The notes below the pieces were generated by a model. It was not told where the DNA came from and did no database searches. It was given only the letters and a program-made list of their open reading frames with translations. Both the position numbers and the translations under genes were made by a program. Shown one piece after another: positions 31,701-42,111 of a stretch of 64,000 nucleotides of DNA. Numbering within the stretch: the first letter of the stretch is position 1; every line of letters begins with the position of its first letter. Location: positions 124,001-188,000 of the forward strand of contig CAVSEK010000007.1 of the NCBI GenBank assembly GCA_963726975.1. Direction: 5' to 3'. The stretch comes from CAVSEK01 sp963726975. GTDB taxonomy: Bacteria; Actinomycetota; Actinomycetes; Mycobacteriales; SCTD01.

Positions 31701-31768
31701 CCGTGCTGCGAGCAGGTCGCGGGACGAGCGGCGGGACCTGCGGGAGCGGTGCTCCGCGACGAGCCGCC

Positions 31769-33111
31769 CTACGGCCGGCCGAGCGCCCGGTAGGTCCACC
31801 CCGCGGCGCGCCACCGCTCCGGGTCCAGCGCGTTGCGCCCGTCCACGATGATCCGGTCGGCGACGACCTCGCCGATCACCTCCGGGTCCATGTCGCGGAA
31901 CTCCTGCCACTCCGTCAGGTGCAGCACCAGGTCCGCCCCCTTCGCCGCCGCCAGCGCGCTCTCCCGGTAGCCCAGCTCCGGGTGCTTGACCCGGCAGTTG
32001 TCCATCGCCTGCGGGTCGTACAGCGTCACCGCCGCCCCCTGCCGCTGGATCGACGCCGCCACGTCCAGCGCCGGGCTGTCCCGGATGTCGTCGCTGTTGG
32101 GCTTGAACGCCGCCCCCAGCACCGCCACCCGCATCCCCCCGAAGCTCCCGCCCGCCACCTCCCGCGCGATCTCGATCATCCGCGCCCGCCGGCGCAGGTT
32201 GATCGCGTCGACCTCCTTGAGGAAGCTCAGCGCCTGGTCGACCCCCAGCTCCCCGGCCCGCGCCATGAACGCCCGGATGTCCTTGGGCAGGCACCCCCCG
32301 CCGAAGCCCAGCCCGGCGTTGAGGAACCGCCCGCCGATCCGCTCGTCGTGCGACAGCGCCAGGCTCAGCTGCTTCACGTCACCACCGGTGACCTCGCAGA
32401 CCTCCGCCATCGCGTTGATGAACGAGATCTTCGTGGCCAGGAACGCGTTCGCCGCGACCTTCACCAGCTGCGCCGTCGCGAAGTCCGTCACCACCACCGG
32501 CGTCGGCAGGTCGATGACCGGGGCGTACGCCTCCCGCAACCGCTGCTCGGCCGCCGGCGACTGCACCCCGAACACCAGCCGGTCCGGCGTCAGCGTGTCC
32601 TTCACCGCGAAGCCCTCCCGCAGGAACTCCGGGTTCCACGCCAGCTCCACCCCCGCCGGGGTCGTGCCCGTCGGCGATCGAGGCCTCGAGCTGCGCGGCC
32701 AGCCGCTCCGCCGTCCCCGCCGGCACCGTCGACTTCCCGACCAGCAGCGCGCCCTCGCTGCACGTGCGGCAGCAGCGCGGTGAACGCCGCGTCGACGTAC
32801 GTCATGTCCGCCGCGTACTCGCCCTGCTTCTGCGGCGTCCCCACGCACACGAAGTGCACGTCGCCGAACGCCCCGACCTCCTCGAACGAGGTCGTGAAGC
32901 GCAGCCGCCCCGACTCCAGCTGCTTCGCCAGCAGCTCCGGCAGGCCCGGCTCGAAGAACGGCACCCGCCCGGCCGACAGCGCCTCGACCTTCGCCTCGTC
33001 GACGTCCAGGCCCAGCACCTCGAACCCGAGCTCGGCCATGCAGACGGCGTGTGTCGCGCCGAGGTAGCCGGTACCGACGACGGACAGGCGCGGAGACGCT
33101 GTGCTGGTCAT
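31769..33111 (-). CDS. ugd: UDP-glucose 6-dehydrogenase (frameshifted)
   Basis: The NAD-binding N-terminus reads LSVVGTGYLGATHAVCMAELGFEVLGLDVD. The central domain has ELAWNPEFLREGFAVKDTLTPDRLVFG and ATKISFINAMAEVCE, and the active-site Cys is in FGGGCLPKDIRAFM. The enzyme makes UDP-glucuronate for exopolysaccharide. Frame changes occur near 32760 and near 32655; the second resolves as one extra G in a G run. It opens the polysaccharide locus. Its last codons take part in the direct repeat around vapBC. Start ATG 33111. Confidence 0.9.
31770..31799. repeat. Right copy of the direct repeat flanking vapBC (ugd 3' end)
   Basis: See 30883-30912. This copy carries the ugd stop codon. Confidence 0.7.
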
Positions 33112-33236
33112 CCGGCGATGCTAAGCAGTCGGGCCCCGGCGCCGAGGGTCGACCGGCTGCCCGACCGCCGCAGCGCCCGGGCCGCCCTTCACCCGAACGG
33201 CTCAAGGGACCCGCGAGGACTGCCGAGCCTCCGCCC

Positions 33237-34534
33237 ATGACCGATCTGACGCTCGGGCCGCCGATCACCGGCGCTCAGCGTGTCGAAGGGCTGAGGGTCC
33301 TGGTCGTCGGCATCAACTACGCGCCTGAGCACACCGGGCATCGCGCCCGTACACGACCCAGGCCTGCGAGCACCTGCCGCGGCAGGGCGCGCAGGTGCAG
33401 GTGCTTCGCCGGCGTCCCGCACTACCCGCACTGGTCGACGCCCGGCGGAGTACCGGCGCCGGCTGCGCGTCGACGAGCTGCGCGGACGACGTCGCGGTCC
33501 GGCGCCTGCGCCACGTCGGTCCCGTCCGCGCAGACGGCGCTGACGCGCGGGCGCCGTACGAGGCGACTTTCGGCCGCCCAGCGTCCTGCGCGCAGCGGCT
33601 GCCGTGGCAGCCCGACGTCGTGCTCGCGGTCGTGCCGAGCCTGCTCGGGGCGCCGCGGCGGCGCAGATCGCCCGGCGGTCCGGCGCTCGGCTCGCTGGTC
33701 TGTGGGTCCAGGACCTCATGGGTCCCGCCGCAGCGCAGAGCGGGATCAGCGGCGGTGGCCGGGTCGGCGGCCGCTACCGGACGCCTCGAGGCGGGGCTCC
33801 TGCGCTCGGCCGACGTCGTGCTGGTCGTCAACGACGCTTTCGCGCGCTACGCCGTGCCAGGCGGGCGTGCCCGACGACCGGGTCGTCGTCTGCCCGAACT
33901 GGACGCACGTCGCCCCGCCGCGCGGCGACCGGCGCGGCCGTACGGGCGCGTCTCGGCTGGGGCGACCGCGACGTCGTCGCGCTGCACAGCGGCAACATGG
34001 GGCTCAAGCAGGGGCTGGACAACGTCGTCGCCGCCGCCCGGCTGGCGGCCGAGCGGCGCGCAGGGTGCGCTTCGTGCTCATGGGCGACGGCAGCCAGCGC
34101 GAGCAGCTGCAGGCGCTGGGCGCCGGCGTGCCGCGCTTGCAGTTCCTGCCGCCGGTCGTCGGACGACGACTTCCCGGACCACCTCGCGGCCGCAGACGTG
34201 CTGCTGGTCAACGAGCGCGCCAGCGCCGTCGACATGAGCCTGCCGAGCAAGCTCACGTCCTACTTCCGCGCGGGCCGCCCGGTCGTCGCCGCAGTGCCCT
34301 CCGGCGGCGGGACCGCTGCGGAGGTGCACCGCTCCGGGGCAGGTCTCGTCGTGCGGCCGGAGGAGCCCAGGGCCCTGCTGGGTGCGGTGGAGCACCTGGC
34401 CGCCGATGAGGAGCGGGTGCGCCGGCATGCGCCGCAGTGCCATGGCGTACGCCCACGCCAGTCTGTCGTCGGCGCCGGCGCTGGACGAGCTCACGCGCGT
34501 GGTCATCGGGCTCAAGGGGGGCGACCACCGCTAG
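33237..34534 (+). CDS. GT4 glycosyltransferase, WcaI-like (heavily frameshifted)
   Basis: Reading across frames gives RVLVVGINYAPEHTG, YTTQACEHL, GVPHYPHW, WVQDLMGPAAAQSGISGG, VVLVVNDAFARYAV, VVVCPNWTHV, VVALHSGNMGLKQGLDNVVAAARLAAE, RFVLMGDGSQREQLQALG, LLVNERASAVDMSLPSKLTSYFRAGRPVVAAVPSGGGTAAEVHRSGAGLVV. This is the colanic-acid WcaI-type group of GT4. Five or more frame changes occur. A second, closely similar gene follows at 34672. The acceptor and sugar are unknown. Start ATG 33237. Confidence 0.8.
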
Positions 34535-34671
34535 CGGCCGGGCTCACGTGCCCGCTGTGTTGCGGAAACCCACGAACCGGCATGCGCGCATGAGCGTCTT
34601 CCGGGTGCGGCCCCTTCGACAGCGGCACCCTCGTACAGTTGCCGCTGCGGAGCGACCGGAGAAGGCGGGAC

Positions 34672-35983
34672 ATGCAGCGGGTGTCGGCAGTGGAGGGCGC
34701 GTCAGCTCCGCTGTCCGCGGGGCCTGAGCCCGTTCCTGCGTCGCCGGGACCGAGGGTCCTGGTCGTGGGCATCAACTACGCGCCGGAGCACGCGGGCATC
34801 TCGCCGTACACGACGCGGGCCAGCGAGCACCTCGCCCGGCAGGGCGCCCAGGTGCTGGTGCTCGTCGGGGGTGCCGCACTACCCGCACTGGACGGTGCCG
34901 CCGGAGCTACCGGCGGCGCCTGACCGTGGTCGAGCGCCGCGAGGGGGTCGAGGTCCGCAGGCTGCGCCACTACGTCCCGCGCCAGCAGTCCGCGCTGCGC
35001 CGGGGCGCCTACGAGCTGTCCTTCGGTGCGCGGGTCCTCACGCAGCGCCTCCCGTGGAAGCCGACCGTGGTCGCTGGCGGTGGTGCCGCAGCTGTTCGGC
35101 GCCGCTGCTGCGCGGGCCCTGGCCCGCCGCACGGGGGCGCGGCTGGTGGTTGGGTGCAGGACCTGATGGGTCCCGCGGCGGCGCAGAGCGGCATCGCCGG
35201 CGGGGACCTCGTGGCGGGAGCCACGCGCGCCGTCGAGAAGGCGGTGCTCCGGCGGCCGACACGGTGCTCGTGCTCAACGAGGCGTTCCGCCGGTACGCGG
35301 TGGGGCTCGGCGCCGAGCCCCACGACGTGCTGCATGCAGCCCAACTGGACGCACATCGCGGGCCCCAGCGGCGCCGACCGCGCCGCGACGCGCCGCGAGC
35401 TCGGCTGGGGTCCCGAGGAGACGCGTGGTGCTGCACAGCGGCAACATGGGCCTGAAGCAGGCCCTCGGCAACGTCGTCGAGGCCGCGCGCGTCGTGGACG
35501 AGCGTCGCGCGCCCGTGCGCTTCGTGCTCATGGGCGACGGGAGCCAGAGGGAATCCCTGGAGCGCTCCGCCGCCGGTGTGCGGGCGCTCGAGCTCCTGCC
35601 GCCGGTCAGCGACGACCGCTTCGCCGACGTGCTCGCCGCGGCCGACCTCCTGCTGGTCAACGAGCGGGCCAGCGCCACCGACATGAGCCTGCCGAGCAAG
35701 CTCACCTCCTACTTCGCGCCGGGAGGCCCGTGCTCGCGGCCGTGCCCGTCTGCGGTGGGACCGCCGCCGAGGTCGAGCGGTGGGTGCCGGGCTCGTGGTG
35801 CCCCCCGAGGACGCGGAGACGCTGCTGTCGGGCGTGCTGGAGCTCGCCGAGGACGACGACCTCCTGCAGGTCTTCCGCCTCGCTGCGCACACACACGCGA
35901 CGACCCGCCTGAACGCCACGTCCTCGCTTGAGGGTCTGACGACGGCGCTCCTCCAACCCGTCAGGCGCGTCCAGAACATCTGA
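34672..35983 (+). CDS. GT4 glycosyltransferase, second tandem copy (frameshifted)
   Basis: Merged frames give RVLVVGINYAPEHAGISPYTTRASEHLARQGAQV, GVPHYPHWTVPPE, VRRLRHYVPRQQSALRRGAYELSFG, WVQDLMGPAAAQSGIAGG, VVLHSGNMGLKQALGNVVEAARVVDE, RFVLMGDGSQRESLER and NERASATDMSLPSKLTSYFAPG. Same architecture and very similar DNA to the gene at 33237-34534, so a tandem duplication. At least four frame changes. Small sequence differences may give a different sugar or linkage. Start ATG 34672. Confidence 0.8.
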
Positions 35984-36192
35984 TGACAACCTCAGCACGG
36001 ACCGGAAACGTCTTAGGAGCACCGAGAGCCAGGGGCGCTCGCCGTCGTGCAGGCCTGCTCTCACCCAACGGCCTCACCGACGCTTGACAAGGACCCCCGC
36101 TTTTAGGAGCAACAAGCCACAGTCCCTCGAGCGGTGCATCGAATGCGAAGCGGCTTCGCGCCGGCAGGGCCGTCGCGCCCGGAGGACCGTGT

Positions 36193-37674
36193 CTAGATCA
36201 GCGAAGTTGGGGAGCCGTCACTCACCCCCCGGCGCAGGCACCCCTCCCGCAGGAGCCGCCCCAGCGACCGTGGTTCCCGGGGCGGTACGTCGGGGCTCAT
36301 CTGCTGACGGACCGCGCCGTAGCCGTAGCCGTAGCCGTAGCCGTAGGCATCCGGCCCCTTGGTCGGCACCATGTTCAGCACGACGCCGTAGATCTGCGCA
36401 TCGACGGCCCGCAGGATCTCGACGGCGCTCGCCGCCTGGTCGCGGGTCGTCCGGCCGGCCCGCACGCACCACGATCGCGCCGCTGACGTGCGTGGCGAGG
36501 ACCGCGGCGTCGGTGACGGGCAGCAGCGGCGGCGCGTCGATGAGGACGAGGTCGACGCTGCTGCTCGAGCTCGGCGAGCAGGTCCTTGCATCTGCTGCGA
36601 GCCGAGCAGCTCGCTGGGGTTCGGGCGGCATCGGGCCGCTGGGCAGCACGCAGCAGCCCGCCGTCGCCCCACGGCTGCAGCACGTCGTCGCAGGTCAGCG
36701 CGGCCGACGAGCACGTCGGTCAGGCCGACGGCGCCCTCGAGGCCGAGGTAGCTCGCGAGCCGCGGCCGGCGCAGGTCGGCCTCGACGAGCACGACCGTCA
36801 GGCCGGCCTGGCGAGGGTGATGGCCAGGTTGCACGGTGGTCGTGGACTTGCCCTCGCTGCGGCACGGCGCTGGTGATCACGATCGAGCGGGGCGGTGCGT
36901 CGACGTCGAGGAACTGCAGGTTGGTGCGCAGCTGCCGGAACGCCTCGGCGCGGTCGACTGCGGGACTGGCGTGCACGATGAGCGGCCGCTTCCCGGCGTC
37001 GGCGTCGAAGCGCGATGACGCCGAGGCGTGGGCAGCCGCAGCGTCGTCCTGGAGTCGGCCGGGACGCCTTGACGGTGGTGTCGAGCGTCGTCGCGCGAGC
37101 ATGGCCGCGCCAACGCCGAGCGCCAGGCCGACGAGCAGCCCAAGGACGAGGTTCAGCGCCGGCCGCGGCGCGACCGGCCGCACGGGGGAGGTCCGCCTGC
37201 CGCACGACGCTCACCTTGACCGCAGACGGCGTCGCCGCTGCGGGGCGCTCGAGCGCGGCGGCGACCCGGTGAACCGGTCCGCGACGGCGTTCGCGATCTG
37301 CCGGGCCCGCTCGGCGGAACCGTCGCGGACGGTGACGTCGATGAGGACGGTGTCCAGCGGCGCGGAGGCCGCGATCCGCTCCGCCAGCTCCTCGGCGTCA
37401 GGTCCAGCCCCAGCGCCTTGATGACGGCGCAGTCACCATCGGGCTGTCGATGATCTCCGCGTAGGACTTCACGCGCTGCTGCGCGAACTGGCTGCCCGGC
37501 TGGAGCCCGCTCGGCGCCGTCGCCCTGAGTGCTCACGAACAGCTGTGCCCGTCGCCTCGTACGTCCTGCGGCAAGACAGCGTCGCCGCTCCGGCGGCGAC
37601 GAGGCCAGCAGGGTCAGCGCCGCCATCAGCCGCCAGCGGATACGCAGCACTCGGACGTAGTCGCGGATGTCCAC
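36193..37674 (-). CDS. Wzz-type chain-length regulator fused to BY-kinase (heavily frameshifted)
   Basis: The start (DIRDYVRVLRIRWRLMAALTLLA) is the Wzz N-terminal helix. A second membrane helix (LNLVLGLLVGLALGVGAAMLA) leads to a P-loop kinase with AFRQLRTNLQFLDVDAPPRSIVITSAVP, Walker-A-like GKST in a shifted frame, Walker A' VVLVEADLRRPRLASYLGLEGAVGLTDVLVG, and a C-terminal Tyr cluster (five YG repeats) for autophosphorylation. Such proteins set polymer length in Wzy-dependent export. At least five frame changes are present. The upstream 275 bases (37675-37949) hold no gene I can see. Start GTG 37674. Confidence 0.8.
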
Positions 37675-37949
37675 TGATCCCTCTTCCGTCCTTCGACCGC
37701 CCGACTCAGGTACGAGCATCGCGAGCATAGATGCTTGCGAGGTGCGATCGTCGGACCCGCGCGCATCCCGCCTGCTGCTGACGTACGACGCAGCGACCGA
37801 GCCGTTGTCCGCGCGCGCTTGCGCCTACAGCAGCGCCAAGGCCGAAGGCCCTGTCGAGCAAAGCGGTGCCGCCCGCACTGACTGGACGTGCGGTGAGTCT
37901 GTAGTGCTACTCGGAGCCGCAGAGGGTCGGCCGGACCGCGACCCTGCCA

Positions 37950-39353
37950 TCAGGTGCCCCAGCACCGGCGGGGGCGCGGCGGCGGGCAGTGTGTCAGTAG
38001 ACCGCTCGTGCGCCGCTCCCGCGCCAGCGGAAGCGCAAGGGCTGCAACGATGCAAGTGCTTACGGCGATGTAGCCCGTGTTAATCGTGTTGCCGCGGGTG
38101 AGGACCACAGTCGATGCAGCGAAGCCGAGCAGAACGCACAGACGCATCCCGCTAGCGCGACAAATGTGGTCGGGATACCGGCGGCACAACATCCCAACCA
38201 GCAGGCAACCCACGAGGACACCGGGGAGCGCCAGATCGTACAGCAACACGCCTACCAGGGACGGTACGGGGCAGTACACCTGCGCGCATGTACCACCGAA
38301 GGTCGCTGTCAACAGCTTGTCGCTCCAGAGGGGCGTCGGCAAGATGCTGGCCGGGAACGGATTGAGAAGCATGTCCCCGACGGTGCCTCCCGAACCCGTA
38401 CGGCAGGCTCTCGCCGAGCCGCGGCGCCAGATACGCAACGTAATTGAACATCTCGGTGTCATACGAGGTGAAGACAGGCTTGACGCTCTGCAGCAGGCCG
38501 TTAACCTGCAGGTAGTCGTTGACGGCACCGAGGGAGGATCGAGCGGCTCTGTCTGCGGCTTCCTTGGCTGCGCACGAAGGGGACGATGGCGAGGAGGACG
38601 AACGCGAGAAGGCCTGCTGCGATCGACCGGAGGCTGGGGAGGTGGCGATTAACTCGGCAGCGTCGTCGCGATCAGGGCAGCAACAAGACAGGGGACTAAG
38701 TAGCGGCGCTGCCCTTGGCCAACAGCGGGGATGACACTGATGGCGATGACGAGCCAAAAGCACATGCGCTCGAGCACGCGCAACCGCCGCTGGCGTTCCA
38801 CGAGTCTGCGAACGGTGCCGATCAGCACGGCGGCCGCAACAGGAAAGGCGCCAACGACGATAGGAAGCCCCGCGAGAGCGGCTTCCGTGCGCGCGCTCCG
38901 ACCTGCGAAGAGCAGTGGCAGGAACGCGAGGCCGCCACCCTTAGCAGCCAGGGCCACGACCCAGAGAACGGAAGGGACAGAGACACGGCGCCCGCGCGGA
39001 GGATCAAGTAGCGGGGCAGCCCTGTGGAGCCCGGATCTACGCCCTCCTTTGCAGGCGGTTGCGAGGTCCTCGTCTAGGTGCGCGATCAAATAGCCGAGCG
39101 AGAGTGCGAGAATCGCAAGAAATCCGGTCCTGGCGGACTGGTTGAACCCGCTTGAGATGTCCCAGTCCGTACAAGTCGTACCGCTGGTCCTGCAGCAGGA
39201 ACAGCGGTCGAACAGCGAAGATGGACGATGGGGTCCGAGCGCCACGCTGAAGGGCGCGACCAGGTCTCCTCGGCGGAAGCGCATGGCGAGGACCCACATC
39301 GCGGTCCCGACCACGAGCGACAGCGTGGGCCAAAACGACGAGGGGTCACCCAT
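37950..39353 (-). CDS. Wzy-like O-antigen/EPS polymerase (frameshifted)
   Basis: A polytopic membrane protein with many hydrophobic helices in at least three frames: SFWPTLSLVVGTAMWVLAMRF, FLAILALSLGYLIAHL, LWVVALAAKGGGLAFLPLLFAG, MCFWLVIAISVIPAVG and, after a large polar loop (TSYDTEMFNYVAYLAPRLGESLPYG), LLYDLALPGVLVGCLLVGMLCRR and GYIAVSTCIVAALALPLA. Topology and the large loop match Wzy/oligosaccharide repeat-unit polymerases. The coding DNA is visibly less GC-rich than the neighbours. Frame changes lie near 39230, 38640 and 38420. Start ATG 39353 chosen; TTG 39365 possible. Confidence 0.7.
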
Positions 39354-39435
39354 GCGCGCTCCCAAGCTGCCACTCTGAGTTCGGGCTGCACCTCGAACAA
39401 CCTGCTACGTCAATCCATTCGTCGTGCAGCATCGC

Positions 39436-39948
39436 TCACCCGAGCCGCGGCGCTAGGTGGCGATTGCGGACGGGCTTAGCCGGCCTGCCGACGCAGACGG
39501 TCCATGCCGGCAAGTCACGGGTGACGAGGCTGCCGGCTCCGACGACCGTCCCGCGGCCGATGCGGATGTTGCCTACGACTACGCTGCCGAAGCCGAGCAG
39601 ATTGTCGCCTTCGAGGACCACCTCGCTCTGCGGGAGGCGACGACCGCAGAACACCGTGGTGGTTGGGTCGGAGAAGTCGTGGTCGTTGCCCACCACCGCG
39701 ACCCGGCTGCTGATCAGCACGTCGTCCCCCACCTGCAGGGCGACCTCGCAGTGGAAGTCCCGTCCGATGTGGACCCGGTCGCCGAACCGGAGCGGCCCTC
39801 GGGTCGCGAAAACCGCACCGCCGCCAAGTGCGAAGTCGCGACCTACCTCGAGCGGTAGCCCAGCGGCCCGGAGCTTAAGCATCCGGGCACGTCGCACCGC
39901 GTGTCGGACGGCGACGAGGTGTCCAGGCAGGGGCCGGTCAGCGTCCAA
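39436..39948 (-). CDS. Hexapeptide-repeat (LbetaH) acetyltransferase
   Basis: A protein of about 170 residues with left-handed beta-helix repeats (VGRDFALGGGAVFATRGPLRFGDRVHIG... VALQVGDDVLISSRVAVVGNDHDFS... LEGDNLLGFGSVVVGNIRIGRGTVVGAGSLVTRDLPAW). The catalytic His is expected in GNDHDFS. It is the WcaF/NodL/CysE-like group that O-acetylates glycans. TTG 39948 overlaps the end of the glycosyltransferase gene upstream. It likely decorates the repeat unit built by this locus. Confidence 0.8.
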   Translation of the reverse strand: MDADRPLPGHLVAVRHAVRRARMLKLRAAGLPLEVGRDFALGGGAVFATRGPLRFGDRVHIGRDFHCEVALQVGDDVLISSRVAVVGNDHDFSDPTTTVFCGRRLPQSEVVLEGDNLLGFGSVVVGNIRIGRGTVVGAGSLVTRDLPAWTVCVGRPAKPVRNRHLAPRLG

Positions 39949-41048
39949 AGTCAGTGGCCTCCAAGAAGCGTCGTGCCATGACCTCGGCACTGTAGGACTT
40001 TCGAGCGTTTTCGGAGATGAGGGTCCGCCTCGCGAACCACGTCTCGCGGTCCGCAACGACCTCCAACAGACCATCCGCGAGCGCCGCGGGGTCCCGCGCT
40101 CGGAAGCTCCTGCTGTTCGTCTGGTCGAGGGCCTCGATCTCAGGGGCATGTGGCTCGTCGCCCGGGTACAGCACCGGTAGCCGAAGCCAAGCGCCTGCGT
40201 CGCGTTCAGGCCGACGTAGCCAGACGCCAGGCGCACCGCTGCCTGCTCGAACAGCACGCGCAGCGCGATGGGGTCGGTGACGCTGCCGAGCACACGGACT
40301 CGGCCGTCCAGTTCCGGATCCGCCGCGGCCCGCTCAAGCGCAGAGCGCTCCGGCCCGTCTCCTGCGAAGACCAGGTCGATGTCGGAGGGGAGCCGTCCCA
40401 ACGCGGCACGAAACCCCTCCAACGCCAGCAACGGCCGCTTGTCCGGCACCAGACGCCCGATCCAGTTCGATAAGGGGGTTGCGCATCGCCCACGGCCGGG
40501 GTCATGAGACCGCTCGAGTACAACGAGTTGGGCGCCGCGAAGACGCGTGCAGCGGCGAGCCGGTCGCGCAACTCGGCGGCGCTGCTGTCCGTGTAGACCA
40601 CGATTCGCTCGGGCAACCGTCGCATCAACCCTCGGAGCCGGTCAGAGCGACTCTGCCTCCCGGTCCGAGGCCATGCGTGTCCCCACGCAACGCTGGGACG
40701 GTGGAGAGCGCGGCGGCCGAGCAGGACGACCCAACTGGTCAGGAGTCGCGGGTTCAGCTCGACCACGGCGACGTCGGCGGCGAGAGCAACTCGCAGGACT
40801 TGACGCTGCCAGCCGAGCCGGCGCCCGAGCAGGAAGACGTTGCGGCCGGTGCGTGTGATCAAGGGCGACGTCACGCGGGTGCCCACACCCTGGCCGAAGT
40901 GCTCGTCCCCGACGAGGAACCGAACGCTGTCCCTGCTCTCCTCCACCGCGTCCAGGAAGTGCTGCCGGTAGTGCTCCATCGCGAGCTGCAGGACGACCAG
41001 CGAGCCCGGGCCAGCGCCGGAAGACGACGCGGCAGGACGGGGCCGCAT
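39938..41048 (-). CDS. GT4 family glycosyltransferase (frameshifted)
   Basis: N-terminal half: LVVLQLAMEHYRQHFLDAVEES, LVGDEHFGQG, RLPERIVVYTDSSAAELRDRLA and VFAAPNSLYSSG. C-terminal half after a shift near 40475: IGRLVPDKRPLLALEGFRAAL, VFAGDGPERSALERAA, GRVRVLGSVTDP, GYVGLNATQALGFG, then LYPGDEPHAPEIEAL after another shift near 40175. The KRP and E-x7-E-like (NATQALGFG, HAPEIEAL) pattern suits GT4. It is encoded between the pyruvyl transferase and acetyltransferase genes. Confidence 0.75.
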
Positions 41049-42095
41049 AGCGCCGGACACTCCGCTCCGGTGCAGGTGTTCGGCGACCATGCCCCACATC
41101 CTGTCCAGGCGGGACCGCGCGTCGACCAGCGCCTGCGACGTCAGGTCGGACACCTCCTCGTAGGGCTGCTGCAGAACCTGCCTCAGTTCCTCCGGGTCCC
41201 GCACCACGAGCGTCCCCAGCCCGATGGACGCGAGGCCTGCGGCAGCCTTGCTCCCGCGGTCCGCGGCTAGGGCCAGGGGCACCGAGCCGTTGACCAGTGC
41301 GAAGTACAAGGCGTGCAGGCGGTTGCTGAGCACAAACCGGGCGCCCTGGTACGTCCGGCACACGGTCGCCAGCTGATCGCTGCTGGCCTGCTCATCAAAG
41401 AACGGGGAGGCGACGGTGGACTGCCGATCCGCGAACTGGCGGACCCATGCCGAGTCGCGCCTGACCTGCGCGAGCGCGACCACGGGCAGCTGCAGCGCGC
41501 GGACGTCGCCCATTACCCCCTCCATAAGCGCGACGTCAGCCGGCCGGTCCTCGCGGGCGGACAGGACAAAGGAGTCTCTGTCGACGGACGACCAGGCCGG
41601 CTCCATCCCAGGGCAACGTCGGGGCTCCAGGGCAACCCGAAGGCCTCGCTGGAACGCAGGTCGCGCACCGAGGTGTAGTGGCACCCCCGCAAGGCGAGCC
41701 GTTCGGCCGCGACTCCCCATCGGGTCCAGCCAGCATAGCCGCGGCCGATCTTCAACACGTTCCCACCACGCACTCCCACGACACCGATCGTGGCAAGGTG
41801 CGCGAGCGCGCGGACTACGGCTCTGCCGTCGCTGTCCAAGCGCTGCTCACCGGGCGCGAAGACCAGCGAAGCGCCCGCGACCGCCCCTGAGCAGGCCGCT
41901 CTCCCAGCGTGCGTAGGAACGGTAGGTCACGTCATTGGGCTGCAGTCCGAGTGCGGAGACGTAGTCCGCCGGCGCGTCGCCCAGAAAGACGTGCACCTGC
42001 TCGACGAGCGGTCGCACGCGGTCCAGCAGGACCCGCCGCAGCACGAGGTCACCGAGGTTGTCGAACTGCGCGGCGGCGCTGGTGTACAGCTTCAC
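41049..42095 (-). CDS. Polysaccharide pyruvyl transferase family protein (frameshifted)
   Basis: It begins MKLYTSAAAQFDNLGDLVLRRVLLDRVRPL, followed after shifts by ALAHLATIGVVGVRGGNVLKIGRGYAGWTRWGVAAERLALRGCHYTSVRDLRSSEAFGLP. The C-terminal region has SDQLATVCRTYQGARFVLSNRLHALYFALVNGSVPLALAAD, the R-L-H-x3 region typical of the family. These enzymes add ketal pyruvate to sugars of EPS. Frame changes lie near 41845 and 41590. The reading frame of its end runs on into the next gene without a stop, so the 3' boundary is set by that gene's ATG (41048) only. Confidence 0.7.
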
Positions 42096-42111
42096 GCGTC
42101 GGTCCGAGCGG

